Source of the DNA: Ureibacillus galli
GTDB lineage: Bacteria > Bacillota > Bacilli > Bacillales_A > Planococcaceae
DNA length: 64,000 nucleotides
Reading direction: 5' to 3'
Assembly (NCBI RefSeq): GCF_014836845.1
Contig: NZ_JACSQA010000009.1
Coordinates: forward strand, 1 to 64,000
The notes beneath the pieces were generated by a model that did not search any database, was not told the origin of the DNA, and saw only the letters and a list, made by a program, of their open reading frames with translations. Of the stretch, positions 56,912 through 64,000 are shown one piece after another. The first letter of the stretch is position 1; every line of letters starts with the position of its first letter. The translations under genes were made by a program, and so were the position numbers.

Positions 56912-57075
56912 AAAACTTCCTCCCTACCTTTTGTATACCCATAAAGTTGGCATTTTAAATATTGAAAAACTCACACTACTCACTCTTTAGACGAAAATCA
57001 ATCTATTATTTGATTTTATAGCCTTTAAGCATTGTCAAAATACTACTGATTTTCCATACCTTTTGTTTGACAAAA

Positions 57076-57250
57076 GAAAAGACCCCTGCCTTGGAAAGGC
57101 AAAGGTCTTGCTAAGCAATTGGAACGTCCCCAAAATAAATTATTTTGAAAACGTAAAAGTTCAATGCTATTACATCCGATGGTGTTAAACCATGTAATGA
57201 CGAATGTAAAGTAAGTATTTAAAATACTTATAGCTACTCCCCTTTGACAA
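57076..57250 (-). promoter_or_regulatory. yybP-ykoY (manganese) riboswitch with terminator
   Basis: On the minus strand the leader contains CAAAGGGGAGTAGC (ending near 57233), a variable middle, and GCAAGACCTTTGCC, the invariant halves of the yybP-ykoY aptamer (P1 pairing CAAAGG/CCTTTG). The 3' half continues into a terminator stem, AAGACC paired with GGTCTT plus GCCTT/AAGGC, followed by TTTTCTTTTG at about 57110-57070. It is 165 bases upstream of the terC gene. In this class Mn(II) binding prevents termination and turns the exporter gene on. Confidence 0.88.
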
Positions 57251-57283
57251 AGTCAAATGGATATTCAGTTTTCTACAAAATTT

Positions 57284-57311
57284 ATTATAGCACAGTAACT
57301 TTTAAAAGCAA
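57284..57311 (-). promoter_or_regulatory. Sigma-A promoter of the riboswitch-terC unit
   Basis: TTGCTT (57306-57311) and TATAAT (57284-57289), spacing 16, with extended TGC before the -10. Transcription would begin near 57277, about 25 bases before the aptamer. Confidence 0.7.
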
Positions 57312-57353
57312 TGATGGAATTTGCCGTAATGAACTATATGTCTGCTTTTCCTT

Positions 57354-58931
57354 TTACAGTAAACTATACAGTTTAATGTTTTCATTTTTATCGGAAAACC
57401 AGCGCATCGCAAATTCGTTTTCGAATAAAAATACATAATTATCAAAGCGATCTTTTACAAGCATCGAGCGAGACGATGACATCGATTCTTTGACCTCTTC
57501 TTCATTTTCAATCCAACGTGCGATTTTTGAACCAATTGGTTGCATTTGTACTTCTACATTATATTCATTCTTCATACGATGTTCGAATACTTCAAATTGT
57601 AATTGACCTACCGCACCAAGAATAACTTCTTCCGTGTGAAGAGTTTTATAATATTGTATCGCACCCTCTTGAACTAATTGTAAAATCCCTTTATGGAATT
57701 GTTTTGATTTCATTACGTTTTTTGCTGTAACACGAACAAAAATTTCCGGAGTAAATTGGGGTAGTTTTTCAAATTGGAATGTTTTCTTTCCACCGACTAC
57801 CGTATCCCCAATTTGATAAGTACCGGTATCATAAAGACCGATTATATCACCCGCAACTGCTTCATCTACCGTTTCACGATCATCCGCTAAAAATTGAGTT
57901 GATTGAGATACTTTAAAGGCTTTATTTGTCCGAGATAAAGTAATATTCATGCCGCGCTCAAACTTCCCTGACACAATGCGCACAAAAGCGATTCGGTCAC
58001 GGTGTGCTGGGTTCATGTTTGCTTGAATTTTGAAAATGAAACCAGAAAATTCATTATGTTCAACCGGATCAATGAATTGCTCATCTTCTGTTAGTCGAGG
58101 TTGAGGTGCAGGTGCAAATTTTAAATACGTTTCTAGGAACGTTTGAACGCCAAAGTTCGTTAAAGCGGAACCGAAAAATACTGGTGTTAATTCGCCTCGA
58201 CGAATTTTTTCCTCAGAGAAGTCATTTCCTGCTTCATTTAAAAGCAAAATATCATCCATTGCTTGAGTGTAATAGGAAGTTACCTTCATCGGATGATCCA
58301 CAGCTAACTCTCCATCTTCATTAATCGGTAAGAAACGATCAGATTCATCCGTACGGAATTGCTCAATACGTTTATTATAGCGATCGTAAATTCCTAAAAA
58401 TTCTTTCCCCATACCGATTGGCCAGTTCATTGGATATGCATTGATTCCTAAAACTTCTTCTAATTCTTCAATTAACTCAAGAGGTTCTTTCCCTTGACGA
58501 TCTAATTTATTTATAAATGTGAAAATAGGAATCCCACGCATACGACAAACTTTAAATAGTTTTAACGTCTGTGCTTCAATCCCTTTTGCCGCATCAATTA
58601 CCATTACCGCGCTATCGACCGCCATTAATGTTCGATACGTATCTTCAGAGAAATCTTGGTGTCCAGGGGTATCTAAAATATTGACTCGGAAGCCTTGGTA
58701 ATCGAACTGCATAACGGAAGATGTAACAGATATTCCCCGTTGTTTTTCGATTTCCATCCAGTCGGAAGTCGCAAATTTACCCGTTTTTTTCCCTTTTACA
58801 GTACCTGCATCTCGAATGGCACCGCCAAATAATAACAATTTTTCTGTAATCGTCGTTTTACCAGCATCCGGGTGAGAGATAATGGCAAAGGTACGACGAG
58901 ATAATATATCTTGTTCTATTTTTGAAGTCAT
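57354..58931 (-). CDS. prfC: Peptide chain release factor 3
   Basis: Translational GTPase that removes RF1/RF2 from ribosomes after termination, 525 residues. G1 SHPDAGKTT at 19-27, G3 DTPGHQDF, G4 [24 protein letters not shown] is the RF3-specific switch I segment. Domains II and III follow and no EF-G domain IV is present, as expected. ATG 58931 has AAGGAGACGG upstream. Transcribed alone, upstream of the terC promoter. Confidence 0.97.
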   Translation of the reverse strand: MTSKIEQDILSRRTFAIISHPDAGKTTITEKLLLFGGAIRDAGTVKGKKTGKFATSDWMEIEKQRGISVTSSVMQFDYQGFRVNILDTPGHQDFSEDTYRTLMAVDSAVMVIDAAKGIEAQTLKLFKVCRMRGIPIFTFINKLDRQGKEPLELIEELEEVLGINAYPMNWPIGMGKEFLGIYDRYNKRIEQFRTDESDRFLPINEDGELAVDHPMKVTSYYTQAMDDILLLNEAGNDFSEEKIRRGELTPVFFGSALTNFGVQTFLETYLKFAPAPQPRLTEDEQFIDPVEHNEFSGFIFKIQANMNPAHRDRIAFVRIVSGKFERGMNITLSRTNKAFKVSQSTQFLADDRETVDEAVAGDIIGLYDTGTYQIGDTVVGGKKTFQFEKLPQFTPEIFVRVTAKNVMKSKQFHKGILQLVQEGAIQYYKTLHTEEVILGAVGQLQFEVFEHRMKNEYNVEVQMQPIGSKIARWIENEEEVKESMSSSRSMLVKDRFDNYVFLFENEFAMRWFSDKNENIKLYSLL

Positions 58932-59047
58932 TTTTTCCGTCTCCTTTTTTCATACCTCTCCTATAATAAAAGAATTTATGCTTGTTGCACAACCATTTTT
59001 ATTATTCCATAGAATGTACAATAACCATTTACAAATAAAAATGGAAT

Positions 59048-59081
59048 GGCTGCCCTATAGCATTTTAGCTTTTGGACAGCC
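59048..59081 (-). terminator. Terminator after murE
   Basis: GGCTGCCC/GGACAGCC (59048-59055 with 59074-59081, one G-U in RNA) with an inner AGC/GCT, followed on the minus strand by ATTCCATTTTTATTT. The U tail is interrupted. Confidence 0.55.
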
Positions 59082-59114
59082 TTTTAAAATCAAATCATTT
59101 TAAAGTAAAAAAGT

Positions 59115-60584
59115 TTAAACAAATTTCAAGCGACCTGCTTCAATTGCAATTTCAGCATCACTGTGAGGATATTTCGTATTCCCTATAATTTGATAATCTT
59201 CATGACCTTTGCCTGCAAAAATAATGATGTCACCAGGTTCTGCAACTGATACTGCATGACGAACCGCTTCTGCCCGATCTCCGATACATGCATAATTTTC
59301 ATGTTGCATACCTTTAGCTAAGTCACTCGTAATACTATCATATTCTTCGTATCGTGGGTCATCCGTTGTTAATACAACGTAATCAGCAATTGATGCTTTT
59401 TCTGCCATAGCTGGACGTTTTGACTTATCACGATTGCCGCCCGTTCCAACTAAAAAGATTAATTTATTTTCAGGTTTTTTATATGGTAATGCAGCTTTAA
59501 TCGCCTTTTCAATTGCATCTGGTGTATGGGCATAATCGATAAAGATTTGTAATGGCAGATCCGTTTTGACTCTTTCCATTCTCCCTCTTACTGGAGCTAA
59601 ATCTTCAATTTGTTCGATTATCGCTTCCATAGTGTAACCTCTTGCATAAAAAACAGCGGTAGCAGCTAATATATTATAAACATTAAATTCTCCGAGTAAG
59701 TGCATCGTAATCGGGAACTTACCTTCCGGCGTAATCATATCAAAAGTTGTAATTCCATCCTCATAGTTACAATTTTCAGCACGGAAAATCGCATCATTTT
59801 TCAAACCGTAAGTCCAAACAGGATAAGAGGTCATTTGTTCATATTTTTCGGACCATGGATCATCCGCATTTAAAACGACATGTTTGTTTTTAGTAAAATC
59901 TTGTCCTAATTGGGAGAATAATAACCCTTTTGCATGTCCGTATTCTTCCATTGTACCGTGGAAATCGAGATGGTCGTGGGTTAAGTTTGTAAACACTGCA
60001 ATATCATAGTCGACACCAGCTAACCTTCCCAGTGCTAAACCGTGGGACGAAACTTCCATGACCATTGCGCGACAGCCTTCCATTTTTGCACGGAAAATCA
60101 TTTGCTGTGTACTTAACACATCATTCGTCGTATTCGCCGTTTCATATAAAACACCATTTAGTTCAAATCCAATTGTACCCGACAGTGCAGATTTTTCCCC
60201 CATCCCGACTAGCATATGGTGGATAATGCCAGAAACACTTGTTTTCCCATTCGTGCCTGTGACACCAATCATTGTAATATCGTTAGAAGGATAGTCAAAA
60301 AACTTAGCAGCAAGCAGACCAAGGGCACGATTTGTATTTTTTACGATAACTTGTGCCACTTCTCCTTCGATTGGTAATTCACGTTCGGCCACGACAACCG
60401 TAGCACCAGCATCCACTGCTTTTTGCGCAAAAAGATGACCATCTACTGTATCACCTTTAATACAAATAAACATACTTTTCGGCTGAACACTTCTTGAATC
60501 GATCGAAATATCTTTGATTCTGCTTGGTAACTGACCAATAATTTTCTTTAATGGAATCACATTTAATAATTCTTCTGTATACAT
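59115..60584 (-). CDS. murE: UDP-MurNAc-tripeptide ligase MurE, outside the dcw cluster
   Basis: Mur ligase adding the third amino acid (meso-DAP or L-Lys) to UDP-MurNAc-L-Ala-D-Glu, 489 residues. N-terminal UDP-binding domain (IDSRSVQPKSMFICIKG), ATP loop VTGTNGKTS (108-116), carbamylated lysine K219 (HAKG), and the specificity motif D407-D-P-R410. DAP enzymes normally read DNPR; Arg410 favours DAP, while Asp at the second position is unusual. It lies downstream of an M42 peptidase with two bases between, not among mra/mur/fts genes, so a second MurE may exist. Confidence 0.93.
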   Translation of the reverse strand: MYTEELLNVIPLKKIIGQLPSRIKDISIDSRSVQPKSMFICIKGDTVDGHLFAQKAVDAGATVVVAERELPIEGEVAQVIVKNTNRALGLLAAKFFDYPSNDITMIGVTGTNGKTSVSGIIHHMLVGMGEKSALSGTIGFELNGVLYETANTTNDVLSTQQMIFRAKMEGCRAMVMEVSSHGLALGRLAGVDYDIAVFTNLTHDHLDFHGTMEEYGHAKGLLFSQLGQDFTKNKHVVLNADDPWSEKYEQMTSYPVWTYGLKNDAIFRAENCNYEDGITTFDMITPEGKFPITMHLLGEFNVYNILAATAVFYARGYTMEAIIEQIEDLAPVRGRMERVKTDLPLQIFIDYAHTPDAIEKAIKAALPYKKPENKLIFLVGTGGNRDKSKRPAMAEKASIADYVVLTTDDPRYEEYDSITSDLAKGMQHENYACIGDRAEAVRHAVSVAEPGDIIIFAGKGHEDYQIIGNTKYPHSDAEIAIEAGRLKFV

Positions 60585-60586
60585 AA

Positions 60587-61645
60587 TTAATCCTCCGAAT
60601 CCATTGGTGAAGTTACATAGGCAAATAATAGTTCCGCTGTGGCTTTTAATGAATCTACATGAGTACGTTCATAAGCATGAGAAGCCTCTATTCCTGGGCC
60701 AAATAAGGCGTGCTTCACATCGTAACCTGCTCGAATAGCAGCTGAAGCATCAGAGCCATAATAAGGATAAATATCTAATTTATATTGAATACCATTTGTT
60801 TTTGCTAAGTTCACTAGATAGTGAGTTAACTCATAATGATAGGGTCCACTCGAATCCTTTGCACAAATGGATACTGTATATTCATCTGAACTTTGGCCAT
60901 CGCCAATTGCTCCCATATCTACCGCAATATATTCAACCACTTGTTCTGGAACGTTTGAGTTTCCTCCATAACCTATTTCTTCATTGTTGGAAATATAAAA
61001 ATGAGTTGTATAAGGTAATGAAATATTTTGTTCTTTAATAAACTTCACTAATTGTAATAGCAGGGTTGTGCTTGCCTTGTCATCTAAATGACGGGATTTA
61101 ATGAACCCTGACTCTGTTGTTTCAAAACGAGGATCAAAGGATACAAAATCTCCAACTTCTATCCCAATTTTTCGTACATCTTCTGCATTAAAGCATTTTT
61201 CATCAATGCGTACTTCTATATGATTTTCATCCCGTTTCAAGTCACCAGCTTCTTTATAAACATGAACGGTTGTTTCGTGCATTAAAATCGTTCCACGTAT
61301 TTTTTTACCGTCAGCCGTATGAATTGTACAATATTCCCCTTCAACGGCATTCCATCGAAAGCCACCGATCATTGTCAGCTTTATACGGCCATTAGCTTTT
61401 ACTTCTTTTACCATCGCACCTAACGTGTCCGTATGAGCAGTTAATAATCTGTGGGAAGAATCATTTTCTCCTTTTATTGTAGCGATAATGGCACCTTTAT
61501 TTGTCTGCTTATATTCGATGCCTAGGTCATGTAAATAAGATCCGATAAATTGCATAATTGTTTTTGTATAGCCTGAAGGACTTGGAATATTTACTAATTG
61601 ACCTAATAAATCAATTGTATTTTTTTCGTTAAATACATTTTTCAT
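60587..61645 (-). CDS. M42 family glutamyl aminopeptidase-like metallopeptidase
   Basis: Cytoplasmic dizinc aminopeptidase of the M42 (FrvX/YsdC, TET-like) family, 352 residues. Metal ligands and catalytic residues: H71 and D73 (TAHTDTLG), D188/D189 (RHLDDKAS), E222-E223 (NNEEIG) and the late His in EASHAYERTH. A PDZ-like insertion lies at about 85-160. It is the first gene of a two-gene unit with murE, whose ribosome binding site is inside its 3' end. The substrate peptide is unknown; cell-wall peptide recycling is only a guess from context. Confidence 0.9.
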   Translation of the reverse strand: MKNVFNEKNTIDLLGQLVNIPSPSGYTKTIMQFIGSYLHDLGIEYKQTNKGAIIATIKGENDSSHRLLTAHTDTLGAMVKEVKANGRIKLTMIGGFRWNAVEGEYCTIHTADGKKIRGTILMHETTVHVYKEAGDLKRDENHIEVRIDEKCFNAEDVRKIGIEVGDFVSFDPRFETTESGFIKSRHLDDKASTTLLLQLVKFIKEQNISLPYTTHFYISNNEEIGYGGNSNVPEQVVEYIAVDMGAIGDGQSSDEYTVSICAKDSSGPYHYELTHYLVNLAKTNGIQYKLDIYPYYGSDASAAIRAGYDVKHALFGPGIEASHAYERTHVDSLKATAELLFAYVTSPMDSED

Positions 61646-61836
61646 CTAATATCCCCCAATCTTTAGTTAGTATAATTTAATTGAATAAAGTTAATAATAA
61701 CAAAATTCGTCAATAATCGACACCCAGTAATTTTATGTATTTTTAAATATGAATCCATAACCGTTTAGAGAAAGACAAACTGCTACGAACCGTTGTAACC
61801 ATTATTATATCACTAGTACAGCAAAGCATTAATAGG

Positions 61837-61883
61837 AAATCCATCGAGAAACCCAATTCATTTTTGAATCTCTCGATGGATTT
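61837..61883 (-). terminator. Hairpin after the aldehyde dehydrogenase gene
   Basis: The 13-bp perfect stem AAATCCATCGAGA/TCTCGATGGATTT (61837-61849 with 61871-61883) lies three bases past the stop. The U tail on the minus strand is poor (TTTCCTATT), so it may protect the 3' end as much as terminate. Confidence 0.65.
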
Positions 61884-61885
61884 AG

Positions 61886-63277
61886 TTATTTCAACATTGT
61901 TCTTACAAGTTTTACTTTTTGTTTATATGGTGGGAATAATAAATTATTAGAAAATCTTGAAGAACGCTTCATGATGGATTTTGGATGGGTAAAGTTTTCA
62001 AAACTAGCCTTTCCATGATAAGCATTTACACCTGATGGACCTACACCACCAAATGGTAAATAAGGATTCCCTACATGGGTAACGGTATCATTAATACACC
62101 CTCCCCCAAATGGTAATTCTTGTAGGAAATAATCTATCGCTTTTTCATGTTCTGAGAAGAAATAGGCTGCTAACGGTTTAGGTAATTTTTGTATTTCATA
62201 AATAGCCATTTTTAAACTGTCATATTTCATAACGGGTAAAATCGGACCGAAAATTTCATCTTCCATAATTGGATTGGACCACGTAATATTTTCAAGTATC
62301 GTCGGTTCAATATAAAGATCGGTTTTATCAGTACTACCACCATAAGTTATATATTCTTTTTCGACTTCGATTAGCTGTTTTAAGCGGTGAAATTGCCGTT
62401 CGTTAATGACACGACCATAGTCCGGGCTTTGCTGCGGATTTTTTCCATAAAATTGTTCAATTGTTTTTCTTATTGCTTTCATTAATTTTTCATAAACTGA
62501 AGAATGGACAAATAAGTAGTCAGGTGCTACACAAGTTTGACCTGTATTATTAAATTTTCCCCAAACAATTCTTTTCGCTGCAACCTCAATATTCGCTGTT
62601 TGATCAACGATAGCTGGACTTTTGCCTCCAAGCTCCAATGTAATAGGTGTTAACTTTTCAGCTGCAGCTCGCATAACCACCTTACCTACTGCCACACTAC
62701 CAGTAAAGAAAATATAATCAAAGGAAGCATGAATTAATGCTGTCACTTCATCCTTTTCACCTTCTACTACCCGCACATAAGATGTATCAAAGGTTTCTCC
62801 AATCATTTTTTTTATGATTTTTGTCGTATGAACAGAGGATTCAGAAGGTTTTACAATCGCTGTATTACCACCAATAATCGCTCCGATTAACGGTTCCATA
62901 ACAAGTTGGAATGGATAATTAAATGGTCCGATTATTAGGACAACTCCATAAGGTTCTCGAACTATAAAACTTTTAGCAGGTTGAAAATGAACAGGGGTTT
63001 TTACTTGTACAGGTTTTGCCCATTCGTCGATATTTTTCACTAAATAATTAATGCTATCAAGAACGATTCCGATTTCATTTGAATAAGCTTCAAATTCACT
63101 TTTATGTAAATCCATATTTAGTGCTTTTAATATTTCTTTTTCATATTGTTTTATTTTCTCTTTTAGTTTTAATAATTGTTTTTTTCGGAATTCAATATTT
63201 TTTGTATGCCCTGTTAAATAAAATTTTTTTTGCTCTTCAATCATGATTTCAACGTCTTTTTCCGTATAGCGTGCCAT
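61886..63277 (-). CDS. Aldehyde dehydrogenase, class 3-like (YwdH-like)
   Basis: NAD(P)-dependent aldehyde dehydrogenase, 463 residues, of the class 3/fatty-aldehyde type (shorter than the usual 490). Cofactor loop FTGSVAVGK, catalytic E215 in LELGGKSP and nucleophile C249 in NTGQTCVAPDY; IFGPILPVM and PFGGVGPSG follow. The basic C-terminal tail (RSSRFSNNLLFPPYKQKVK) may contact membranes. ATG 63277 has AAGGGAT upstream; the 63295 codon is earlier than the site. Single gene. Confidence 0.92.
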   Translation of the reverse strand: MARYTEKDVEIMIEEQKKFYLTGHTKNIEFRKKQLLKLKEKIKQYEKEILKALNMDLHKSEFEAYSNEIGIVLDSINYLVKNIDEWAKPVQVKTPVHFQPAKSFIVREPYGVVLIIGPFNYPFQLVMEPLIGAIIGGNTAIVKPSESSVHTTKIIKKMIGETFDTSYVRVVEGEKDEVTALIHASFDYIFFTGSVAVGKVVMRAAAEKLTPITLELGGKSPAIVDQTANIEVAAKRIVWGKFNNTGQTCVAPDYLFVHSSVYEKLMKAIRKTIEQFYGKNPQQSPDYGRVINERQFHRLKQLIEVEKEYITYGGSTDKTDLYIEPTILENITWSNPIMEDEIFGPILPVMKYDSLKMAIYEIQKLPKPLAAYFFSEHEKAIDYFLQELPFGGGCINDTVTHVGNPYLPFGGVGPSGVNAYHGKASFENFTHPKSIMKRSSRFSNNLLFPPYKQKVKLVRTMLK

Positions 63278-63416
63278 TTGTATCCCTTCTTTCAATACAT
63301 AATTTTATTTAAATCGTTAATAATAATTATGTACAATTTACTACAATTTGTCGTCTAAATCCTTCTAAAAAGGGTAAAGAAGGATAAAGCGATAAAACTG
63401 AAGGGGGCAATTTTAT

Positions 63417-63572
63417 ATGATTTCGACTGATACTTGGTGGGAGAAAATTTTTTCAGGACCTTTATCTATTGGATTAAATGAAGAAAAAGTGCATCAGTTA
63501 GAGGACGAATCTTTTTTATTCTTGAAAGAAGAACAATTGCCGCAAGAAAACGAACAACCAAATGATTTTTAA
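63417..63572 (+). CDS. Small acidic orphan protein
   Basis: A 51-codon frame from ATG 63417 to TAA 63570-63572 with AGGGGG nine bases upstream. The peptide opens MISTDTWWEKIFSGPLSIGL and then becomes strongly acidic (many Glu, ending near PNDF). It has no membrane helix. I do not recognise it. The good ribosome binding site, a following hairpin and protein-like composition support it as a real short gene; it could be a DNA mimic or regulatory peptide, which is only a guess. Confidence 0.55.
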   Translation: MISTDTWWEKIFSGPLSIGLNEEKVHQLEDESFLFLKEEQLPQENEQPNDF

Positions 63573-63573
63573 T

Positions 63574-63600
63574 TAAGGGAAAATGAAATTTTCCTTTATT
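63574..63600 (+). terminator. Weak terminator after the 51-codon gene
   Basis: AAGGGAAAAT pairs with ATTTTCCTT (63575-63584 with 63588-63596) with one bulged G, followed by TATTG. Short U tail. Confidence 0.45.
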
Positions 63601-63639
63601 GAATCCGAAAAAACGGATAATTGAATATGGAATAGCCTA

Positions 63640-63679
63640 TAAAAAGGGCGATTTTTCAATATGAATGAAAAGTCGCCCT
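63640..63679 (-). terminator. Terminator after the nuclease gene
   Basis: AGGGCGATTTTTCA pairs with TGAAAAGTCGCCCT (63645-63658 with 63666-63679, one G-U), with an A-run on the left that is a U tail on the minus strand. Confidence 0.8.
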
Positions 63680-63709
63680 AAAAAAATGCCTATATTCGTA
63701 ATTCTGTAT

Positions 63710-64000
63710 TTATTGCTCTATTACTTCTGGATGGAATCCATCTTGTTGTAAATAGTTTTCCTCTTTCCAAATGTTTATTTTACTCGCTCTTGCCCTTTTT
63801 TCTATTTCTTTAAATTGTTCTTCTAATGTATTATTTGGTTTATCGATATATCGAACAGCTGCATACCCTTCACGTAATAACAATTCTTGTAAAAGGATAT
63901 CATCTATAAATACATAGGCTAACAATCGGCCATAATGATCTGTTTTATTTCCAACATCAGAAAGCACTTCAATTTCCGAAGCATTTTCTAGTAATTTTTG
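63710..64000 (-). CDS. Staphylococcal nuclease-like (thermonuclease) protein, partial
   Basis: C-terminal 96 residues of a SNase-fold calcium-dependent nuclease; the frame stays open to the window edge, so the 5' end is outside. The segment begins QKLLENASEIEVLSDVGNKT and continues with DHYGRLLAYVF, where the Arg corresponds to the catalytic Arg87 region of S. aureus nuclease, then LLLREGYAAVRYIDKPNNT and RARASKINIW. A signal peptide or extra domains cannot be assessed. The in-frame GTG at 63967 is internal and is not the start. Confidence 0.85.
   Translation of the reverse strand, partial: QKLLENASEIEVLSDVGNKTDHYGRLLAYVFIDDILLQELLLREGYAAVRYIDKPNNTLEEQFKEIEKRARASKINIWKEENYLQQDGFHPEVIEQ

Noticed and set aside
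57244-57438. Plus-strand 64-codon frame between the riboswitch and prfC
   Set aside because: Overlaps the terC promoter and the prfC 3' end on the other strand; no ribosome binding site.

Overview
The window is chromosomal DNA of a low-GC, endospore-forming Firmicute in the Bacillales, probably Bacillaceae/Planococcaceae (Ureibacillus/Lysinibacillus-like). The evidence is AT-rich sequence, strong AGGAGG-type ribosome binding sites, many TTG starts, U-tailed terminators, a Spo0E-like phosphatase with a PAS sensor kinase, and gene order that tracks the Bacillus subtilis ykr-ykv-yku-pdh-ykt-yla segment in shuffled blocks. I see no rRNA, tRNA, insertion sequence, prophage or CRISPR array.

Layout. 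0.1-2.7 kb: NMT1-type ABC uptake operon (ytlACD-like). 2.9-10.6 kb: ylaH, typA, ylaF, suhB, small yk genes, a nitronate-monooxygenase-like flavoprotein and speA. 10.7-17.5 kb: accessory-looking block with lrgAB, a tripartite tricarboxylate transporter (tctCBA) and a citrate-type two-component system. 17.7-22.6 kb: pdhABCD. 23-27.5 kb: def, ykrA, an unannotated 23-codon cationic peptide gene, rpoY-rnjA and ktrC. 28-31.3 kb: formate/nitrite channel with an attenuator-like leader, DUF2935 protein, ykuV and ykuU. 31.5-35.8 kb: polyamine regulator plus potABCD. 36-42 kb: MFS pump, dapHL, ccpC, cbpB/darB, fadH. 42-49.4 kb: ppx-ppk, cheV, a UMF1 transporter, ykwC. 49.6-53.2 kb: Spo0E-like protein, two small genes, CPBP protein, mhqR-like regulator, sensor kinase. 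53.7-64 kb: GDPD, ktrD, terC with a yybP-ykoY riboswitch, prfC, an out-of-cluster murE, M42 peptidase, aldehyde dehydrogenase, a 51-codon orphan and a nuclease cut by the window edge.

Themes. Central carbon: pdhABCD, ccpC, citrate-type sensing and tctCBA, with a catabolite-response-like site inside the tct promoter. Potassium and c-di-AMP: ktrC, ktrD and cbpB/darB are all here. Redox: ykuU, ykuV, mhqR. Polyamines: speA for synthesis and potABCD for uptake. Polyphosphate: ppx-ppk. Cell wall: dapH, dapL, murE.

Most promising unexplained signals: the compact 23-codon amphipathic peptide unit at about 24.52-24.67 kb; the two-hairpin leader of the formate/nitrite channel; the long inverted-repeat element before rpoY; the G-run/hairpin leader of lrgA; and the CPBP protein lacking its motif-2 histidine. 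Start codons were moved from the longest frame to the codon with the best-spaced ribosome binding site, as stated per gene. All family calls come from reading the sequence; no database search was run.
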